Source: CAZAQV01 sp964487255 (GTDB lineage Bacteria > Myxococcota_A > Polyangia > Polyangiales > CAZAQV01). Taken from it: a stretch of 64,000 bases of DNA. The notes beneath the pieces were generated by a model. It searched no databases, had not been told where the DNA came from, and was given only the letters and a program-made list of their open reading frames with translations. The DNA is taken from positions 62,001 through 126,000 of the forward strand of contig CAZAQV010000011.1 in assembly GCA_964487255.1 (NCBI GenBank). The letters are read 5' to 3'. The translations under genes and the position numbers were made by a program. Shown piece by piece: positions 59,141-64,000 of the stretch (its first letter is position 1; every line of letters starts with the position of its first letter).

Positions 59141-60607
59141 ATGGATACATCCACACTCATTATTTCCACGATTGCGAAAATCGCTTTTGTGATGGTCATC
59201 ATCCTTACCTTTGCCCCGGTTCTCGTGTGGGCCGAGCGCAGGCAGAGCGCGATGATGCAAGACCGTATCGGCCCTGTCCGCGCGGGCGTCTTTCTTCCCC
59301 CCATTGCCACAGATATCGCTGCGATTCTCATGTACGTAGCGATGTTTGTGTTTTGTGGAGCAGCGTTCGTCGCGCTGGAGTGGTCAAGGCAAGGAGACAA
59401 TGGGTTTTCGCTCGCAGGATGGCTTTTGCATCCGCTGTTCGTCCTGACGCTTCTTGGCGCATTGGCGCACGTCGGCATCTTCAAGTTGGTCGAGAGCCTT
59501 GTGAAAAACCGAACTCGCGTCGCGATTCTCGGGCTTCTGCACCCGTTGGCGGACGCCATCAAGTTCATCTTCAAGGAGGACTTCGTGCCGCCCAAGGCGG
59601 ACAAAGCGCTTCACGCCTTAGCGCCCATCGTCACGCTCATCCCCGCCATTTTGACCTTCGCGGTCATCCCGTTCGCGAGCGCACTCTACTGGGAGCATGT
59701 GACCGATTACGTGGTCAATCTCCCGGACGGGACCCTGGCGTTTGCAACCGCGCCCGGTCTTACCGGCGAGGTCGTGGCCAATATCGCCCAAGTGGGCAGC
59801 TTTATCCCCATGCAGGTTGCGTCGCTCAACGTGGGCATCTTGTTCGTCTTTGCTGTTGCAGGGACGGGTGTGGTGGGCGCCGCCATCGCGGGCTACTCCA
59901 GCGACAACAAGTACGCCTTGCTCGGTGGCCTTCGCGCTGCCGGTCAGATGGTCAGCTACGAGGTGACGCTCGGGCTCACGCTGGTGCCAGCGTTCATGCT
60001 CTATAACTCGCTCTTGCTCGAAGACATGATCGGTTGGCAGACGGGCAACAGCTTGTGGGGCATCATCCCGCTCTTTCCGTGTTTTATTCTCTTTCTCACC
60101 TGCTCGATCGCGGAGACCAAGCGCATTCCGTTCGACTTGCCTGAGGCGGAGAGCGAGCTTGCGGCCGGTTACTTCACCGAGTACTCAGGCATGAAGTTCG
60201 GCATGTTCTTCATGGCGGAGTTTGTCGAAGTGGTCGTTCTCTCCGCGATCGTCGCCACAATATTCTTGGGTGGCTGGGACGTTCCGCTTCTGCATGCTGG
60301 AGGTTTCGTCTTTGCCGATTGGATGCCGCTGGGACGGCTGGCGGAGAGCTGGGACCAGCTGGTGGTTCTCGGTTCCGGCGATTATCTCCTCGCCCTTCCG
60401 CACTGGGGCGTTGTGGCGCTCCAAGTGGGTAGCTTCTTGCTCAAGCTGGTCGTGCTGATTTGGCTGCAGCTTCAGATTCGCTGGACTCTTCCACGCTTCC
60501 GCTACGACCAGGTCATGCGCGTGTGTTGGCAGTACATCCTGCCCGCTTCGTTGGCGCTCATCGCCATCTACGGAATCGTCATTCTCATCTTCGATGGAGG
60601 TAACTAG
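59141..60607 (+). CDS. nuoH: NADH-quinone oxidoreductase subunit H
   Basis: A membrane subunit that links the quinone site to proton pumping. The 488 residues are longer than the usual 320-350, through inserts near residues 125-215 and 370-420. Key signs are VLVWAERRQSAMMQDRIGP, GLLHPLADAIKFIFKEDFVP, YEVTLGLTLVPAFML and ETKRIPFDLPEAESELAAGY. Many hydrophobic spans are seen. It starts 24 bases after nuoG and ends 3 bases before nuoI. Confidence 0.94.
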   Translation: MDTSTLIISTIAKIAFVMVIILTFAPVLVWAERRQSAMMQDRIGPVRAGVFLPPIATDIAAILMYVAMFVFCGAAFVALEWSRQGDNGFSLAGWLLHPLFVLTLLGALAHVGIFKLVESLVKNRTRVAILGLLHPLADAIKFIFKEDFVPPKADKALHALAPIVTLIPAILTFAVIPFASALYWEHVTDYVVNLPDGTLAFATAPGLTGEVVANIAQVGSFIPMQVASLNVGILFVFAVAGTGVVGAAIAGYSSDNKYALLGGLRAAGQMVSYEVTLGLTLVPAFMLYNSLLLEDMIGWQTGNSLWGIIPLFPCFILFLTCSIAETKRIPFDLPEAESELAAGYFTEYSGMKFGMFFMAEFVEVVVLSAIVATIFLGGWDVPLLHAGGFVFADWMPLGRLAESWDQLVVLGSGDYLLALPHWGVVALQVGSFLLKLVVLIWLQLQIRWTLPRFRYDQVMRVCWQYILPASLALIAIYGIVILIFDGGN

Positions 60608-60610
60608 ACT

Positions 60611-61228
60611 ATGGGCGTACTCGTCAAAAAGCCAAAACCCGATGCGCTCGAACAGAGCTACGTCACCGAGGTCAGTAAGGGCCTTGCCATTACCGCAAAG
60701 CGCTTCTTCGAGAACACGCTTACGCCTCGCGGCAGCCTTGAGGAGCGCGAAGCCATCGGTGCAGCTGGAACCAACCAGATTGCGACGATCAGCTATCCCG
60801 ACGAGACCCGAACGTACCCCGAGCGCTTCCGCGGCATTCACCGGCTCACGCAGCGTGAAGACGGCTCAGCGCGCTGCGTGGCGTGCCTGTGCTGCAGCAC
60901 CGCGTGCCCGGCGCAATGTATCTTCATCGAAGCGGGAGAGTATGAGCCGGGCGACCCACGCTACGGTTACGAGCGCTACCCCGTGCGCTTCGTGATCGAC
61001 GAGCTTCGTTGCATCTTTTGTGGAATGTGTGTCGAGGCGTGCCCCTGCGACGCGATTCGCATGGACACGGGCATGCACATGCCGCCTTCGACCGAGCGCG
61101 CGCACTTCATGTACGACAAAGAGGTCTTGCTCTCACTTCCGGGCCAGGACGGCACGTTCAAAACGGCCAACACGCGCCACGAGCCGGGGGATCCGTCGCA
61201 CCCGGGCCTCGACCGCGACCACCACTAA
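60611..61228 (+). CDS. nuoI: NADH-quinone oxidoreductase subunit I
   Basis: A ferredoxin-like subunit carrying clusters N6a and N6b. The 205 residues have two [4Fe-4S] motifs, CVACLCCSTACPAQCIF and CIFCGMCVEACPCDAIRM, each with the fourth Cys in place, and RFRGIHRLTQREDG before them. A strong site, GGAGGT, lies upstream. It is the last nuo gene here; nuoJ-N are not found downstream. Confidence 0.95.
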   Translation: MGVLVKKPKPDALEQSYVTEVSKGLAITAKRFFENTLTPRGSLEEREAIGAAGTNQIATISYPDETRTYPERFRGIHRLTQREDGSARCVACLCCSTACPAQCIFIEAGEYEPGDPRYGYERYPVRFVIDELRCIFCGMCVEACPCDAIRMDTGMHMPPSTERAHFMYDKEVLLSLPGQDGTFKTANTRHEPGDPSHPGLDRDHH

Positions 61229-61670
61229 AACATCCGGTCTCAGCTGAAATCCGAAGCGCGATACTGCGTTGTCGGCTGCGGTGCCTGCGCACTTATCCCA
61301 GCATAAGCTTACGCGGGCTCCTCACCTCCGCCTTGTCTCGCGCTCGCCTTTCAACCGATACCTGGCTGTTTGCCGATGCGGGCGTGCTCAGGCCTGAAAC
61401 GAATTGAACTCGAACTCCTCGCCTCCGCCTTGTTTCGCGCACGGCTAACAGCCAAGCCCCGGCTGTTTGTCGCTGCGATTTGGGGGGGTTAAGAGTGGAC
61501 TGGCGAGCAACCGAAATTGCTCGCCAGCCCGTGTGTGTGATGTGTGTGTGTTTCCCAGCGGGAGATCCGCTGAAATCTGTGTGTGCCCTAAGGAGACGCA
61601 ACCCGCATGCCCGGTCCGCACCTTTCAGTTCTCGGTCGGAATGGGGTTGGGCGGTCACGAGGCGTCCTTC
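61229..61670. other. 442-bp region with repeats and hairpins, no gene seen
   Basis: Between the convergent nuoI and TPR genes. It holds two imperfect direct copies, about 65 bases each and 97 bases apart (CTCCTCACCTCCGCCTTGT at 61318; CTCCTCGCCTCCGCCTTGT at 61415). A perfect 11-bp hairpin lies at 61500-61510/61517-61527, and a GT-rich tract at 61531-61550. Open frames here have no coding look. Confidence 0.6.
61500..61527. terminator. Perfect hairpin between convergent nuoI and TPR genes
   Basis: The arms CTGGCGAGCAA and TTGCTCGCCAG (11 bp) with loop CCGAAA lie between two converging genes. A bidirectional terminator or mRNA-end structure is likely, although neither strand has a clear U-tract. 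Confidence 0.45.
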
Positions 61671-62498
61671 TTATTGCATCGATTTGATGATGGCGCCAAC
61701 GCGCTTTTTGCCATCAGCATCCTTGGTTCTTCTAATATACTGCTTGTACGCCTTAATGGCTTCTGGGTAGCGCTCAAGCTTGTGTAGGCACGCGCCCAGG
61801 TCGTAGAAGGTTTCTGCTTTTTCCTCACCGAGCGAGATCGCCTTCTGGTAGTGCTCGACGGCTTCTTCGTACTGCTCGTTGGCGCGGTACGCCACGGCCA
61901 GGTTGAGAGTAAAGTCACTGTTGTCGGGTTCGCGCCGTACCGCGCGCTGCAAAGAGTGGATGGCCTTGTGATACTGGCGGTCTTTGCGGTAGGCGACGCC
62001 GGCATTGTTGAGCAGGGTTGCGTCGTCGGGGTTGAGCTTGAGGCCCTGCTCAAGCGCTGCAATCGCCTCCTTCTTCTTGCCTTGCTGACGCAGGGCGGTG
62101 CCTAGATTGCCCCAGGAAACGACGTCTTCGGGCTTGAGCTTAACCGCATAGCGCAGGCAGGCTTCAGCATTTTTGTACTCGCCGAGTCGGATCAGCATCG
62201 ACCCCGCCAAGCCGTGCGCCATCGCGCTTTTGGGCTCGAGGCGAATGACGCCGCGATAGGCCGCAAGGGCGCCCGCATAGTCGTTTTTCATGCGCAGGAG
62301 GGAGCCTTTGGTCATCAGCGCCTGCGCGTGCTTCGGTCGCAGTGCAAGCGCCTTGTTGACCTCGGCCAGGGCCTTATCGATCTCACCGCTCTCTTTGTGG
62401 GCGAGTGCCTTTCGATAGTGTGCTTCGCTGTCGTCGGCCTGCGCGGAAGCCGTGATGAAAAGCAGCGATGCCAAGCAAAGCGAGAACGCGATACGCAT
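61671..62498 (-). CDS. Exported TPR-repeat protein
   Basis: A 275-residue protein from ATG 62498 with a cleavable signal peptide (MRIAFSLCLASLLFITASAQ, cut near AQA-DD). Seven or so tetratricopeptide units follow (AHYRKALAHKESGEIDKALA, SWGNLGTALRQQGKKKEAIA, LLNNAGVAYRKDRQYHKAIH, TFYDLGACLHKLERYPEAIK). It is probably a periplasmic protein-contact scaffold. The frame is open 83 codons upstream, but the signal peptide decides the start. No partner is obvious from the neighbours. Confidence 0.85.
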   Translation of the reverse strand: MRIAFSLCLASLLFITASAQADDSEAHYRKALAHKESGEIDKALAEVNKALALRPKHAQALMTKGSLLRMKNDYAGALAAYRGVIRLEPKSAMAHGLAGSMLIRLGEYKNAEACLRYAVKLKPEDVVSWGNLGTALRQQGKKKEAIAALEQGLKLNPDDATLLNNAGVAYRKDRQYHKAIHSLQRAVRREPDNSDFTLNLAVAYRANEQYEEAVEHYQKAISLGEEKAETFYDLGACLHKLERYPEAIKAYKQYIRRTKDADGKKRVGAIIKSMQ

Positions 62499-62553
62499 GC
62501 TCCGATTATAACAAAGGCCGCGTCTAGCGACCAATGGGGGTGATAGAAGCGGT

Positions 62554-63159
62554 TTAGTCGCCGGTTTCGATCTTGGTTGACGACAAGCGTGGCCTCGACC
62601 AGCCCCCGGAACGTACGAGTAGGTGGGCGAAGCCCGACAACACCAACGCATGCTGAATGGTCCCGTCAGCAATCTTGTCTGGAATCTCAGACAGGGGCAC
62701 CTCTTCGGCATCGATGATTTCCGTGCCGTCGGGTGTCGGGGTATCAACTCGTCTTGCGTCGAGCGCCAGCCAGGTCGAACATCGATTGTTCATGATGGCT
62801 GGATTGGGCAAGACATCGCCGAGCTTGATCCAAGTGTCGGCCTCGTAGCCGGTCTCTTCGCGCAGCTCGCGTACGCATGCTGCCCCATGTGTCTCACCAG
62901 GGTCGACGATGCCGCCAGGTATCTCAAGGGTGACCTCTTCGATGCCGTGCCGATACTGACGTACGAGCACCACACGATCAGATTCAGTGAGTGCGATGAC
63001 GTTGACGAAGTCTTCGGATTCGATGACGGAAAATCGACGCGCTGACTCGATCGCGGGATGTGAGGCAAGCTGCCTACGCGTGCGAAAGATACCAAAGTCC
63101 TGCGCTTGCCCGCGGTCGAGCACCTTCCATCGCAGTCCATCGTCGGCCTTGTCGGTCAT
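62554..63159 (-). CDS. NUDIX hydrolase, ADP-ribose pyrophosphatase type
   Basis: A 201-residue NUDIX enzyme that hydrolyses nucleoside diphosphates linked to another group, probably ADP-ribose. The NUDIX box is GETHGAACVRELREETGYEA, with the catalytic Glu residues in REETG. It is preceded by VRQYRHGIEEVTLEIPGGIV, typical of the ADPRase group. No signal peptide. The substrate is inferred from family resemblance only. Confidence 0.85.
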   Translation of the reverse strand: MTDKADDGLRWKVLDRGQAQDFGIFRTRRQLASHPAIESARRFSVIESEDFVNVIALTESDRVVLVRQYRHGIEEVTLEIPGGIVDPGETHGAACVRELREETGYEADTWIKLGDVLPNPAIMNNRCSTWLALDARRVDTPTPDGTEIIDAEEVPLSEIPDKIADGTIQHALVLSGFAHLLVRSGGWSRPRLSSTKIETGD

Positions 63160-63207
63160 CGTCTAAAGCCTAACGTATCCGCGGTAGATTTCATCCGCAA
63201 TCGCCAG

Positions 63208-63999
63208 CTAGTCTTTGAGCTGCCTGAGTAGGTCTTTTTCGGCTTCCTTCATTTTGGCACGGCCGTCATCGTCGACGCTTGGGTACTTCAGCGGCAGGCC
63301 CTTGATGGCGTCGCGGACGATGCGCGCGACGGTGAGGCGCATGTACGGTTTGTCGTCTGCGGGAATTGCATGCCACGGAGCGCCGTCACGCGAGGTTTCT
63401 CGTAACGTCTGTTGATAGGCGCTCATGTAGTCGTCCCAACGCTCTCGCTCAGCGAGGTCTGCAGGGTTGAACTTCCAGTTCGAATTAGGTTCGCGAATGC
63501 GGTCCAAAAAGCGCTCGGCTTGTGCTTCGCGAGAAACATGGAGGAAGAACTTGAGAATTGTCGTTCCGTTCTCGGCAAGGTGCGACTCCCAACGACGAAT
63601 CGAGCGAAAGCGTGAGCGCCAAAAGTCATCGTTGATCTTGTCGTGCGTCAACTTCTGGTATTCGAGCAGCTCCGGATGCACGCGTACGACCAGCGTCTCT
63701 TCATAGTGGCTGCGGTTAAAGACGCCGATGTAGCCGCGCGCAGGTGCGGCGAGTTGGGCGCGCCACAAAAAGTCGTGAGACAGTTCTCGTGCCGAAGGTT
63801 TTTTGAATGAGTGAACGATGCAGCCGGCGGGGTTCACGCCGCGAAAGACGTGCCGAATCGTGCTGTCTTTGCCGGCGGCGTCCATCGCTTGGAAAACCGC
63901 CAGGACCGCGTGACGTCCATCGGCATACAGCTGGCGCTGTAACTCGTACAGTTCGTCGCGAAGCGCCTTGAGCTCTTTCTTTGCCTTCTTGCCGGTTAG
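63208..63999 (-). CDS. Polyphosphate kinase 2 (PPK2) family protein, N-terminus off the right edge
   Basis: PPK2 enzymes move phosphate between polyphosphate and nucleotides. The reading frame enters from the right edge (LTGKKAKKELKALRDELYEL) and runs to a stop at 63208, 263 residues visible. Walker A is AMDAAGKDSTIRHV, Walker B lies near GVFNRSHYEE, and HDFLWRAQLAAPARGYIGVF and FLHVSREAQAERFLDRI are family marks. The internal ATG at 63885 is not the true start, since conserved sequence continues upstream of it. Whether it uses ADP, AMP or GDP is not clear. Confidence 0.88.
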   Translation of the reverse strand, partial: LTGKKAKKELKALRDELYELQRQLYADGRHAVLAVFQAMDAAGKDSTIRHVFRGVNPAGCIVHSFKKPSARELSHDFLWRAQLAAPARGYIGVFNRSHYEETLVVRVHPELLEYQKLTHDKINDDFWRSRFRSIRRWESHLAENGTTILKFFLHVSREAQAERFLDRIREPNSNWKFNPADLAERERWDDYMSAYQQTLRETSRDGAPWHAIPADDKPYMRLTVARIVRDAIKGLPLKYPSVDDDGRAKMKEAEKDLLRQLKD

Positions 64000-64000
64000 G

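Noticed and set aside
61467..61787. 106-codon plus-strand open frame after nuoI
   Set aside because: Overlaps the end of the TPR gene antisense and lacks any start signal or recognisable domain.

Overview
The window looks like a draft-assembly contig from a GC-rich member of the Myxococcota (former Deltaproteobacteria). No rRNA or tRNA gene is present, so this rests on protein style. There are two DUF2330 proteins with MYXO-CTERM-like tails, many Cys-rich 'GDGVxNGDETGVDCGG' lipoproteins, a Ser/Thr kinase with PEGA domains, and many lipoproteins of unknown role. A 100-base N run at 37322-37421 marks a scaffold gap. Family assignments come from reading motifs and lengths; no database search was run.

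Layout, left to right. (1) 1-4442, minus strand: a membrane-anchored protein cut by the left edge, and a beta-oxidation pair fadA + fadN with a terminator-like hairpin between them. (2) 4578-8027: a PAS/degenerate-GGDEF protein with a small membrane protein, an orphan HD protein resembling the C-terminal half of a CCA-adding enzyme, and moeA. (3) 8092-11114: an esterase lipoprotein, then glutathione-dependent formaldehyde detoxification (frmA-frmB). (4) 11111-20042, minus: four large secreted proteins (two pectate-lyase-like, one beta-helix/PPC, one metallophosphoesterase). Three of them share Cys-rich cassettes, and two share a 239-bp identical DNA block. (5) 20145-33771: a carboxypeptidase-regulatory/PDZ protein, an RluA-type pseudouridine synthase, a lipoprotein, a bestrophin-like channel, a flavoprotein plus NapH/NosR-like polyferredoxin module, two DUF2330 paralogues, a lipoprotein and ComEC.

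(6) 33980-39743, plus: a complete ISC iron-sulfur assembly operon, merR-iscS-iscU-iscA-hscB-[repeat/gap]-hscA-fdx. Its first gene is a MerR-family regulator with four C-terminal cysteines and a dyad operator upstream, where many bacteria have iscR. (7) 39925-46945: a Cys-rich lipoprotein, a tiny basic protein, a PEP-synthase/PPDK regulatory protein, the Ser/Thr kinase, and panB-panC. (8) 47002-54439, minus: a tightly packed TPR / unknown / Cys-rich lipoprotein / AGCS symporter run, a short RlmN-like radical SAM protein, and a hybrid sensor kinase divergent from the nuo operon.

(9) 54614-61228, plus: nuoA-B-C-D-G-H-I, lacking nuoE, nuoF and nuoJ-N. (10) 61229-64000: a 442-bp region with repeats and hairpins, a TPR protein, a NUDIX hydrolase, and a PPK2 polyphosphate kinase cut by the right edge.

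The most notable signals are: the MerR-led ISC operon with its dyad and the hairpin repeat array that broke the assembly; a 23-bp perfect inverted repeat (28 bp with one mismatch) at 26809-26896; cassette exchange among the secreted enzymes; the flavoprotein-polyferredoxin pair; and the orphan CCA-enzyme half.
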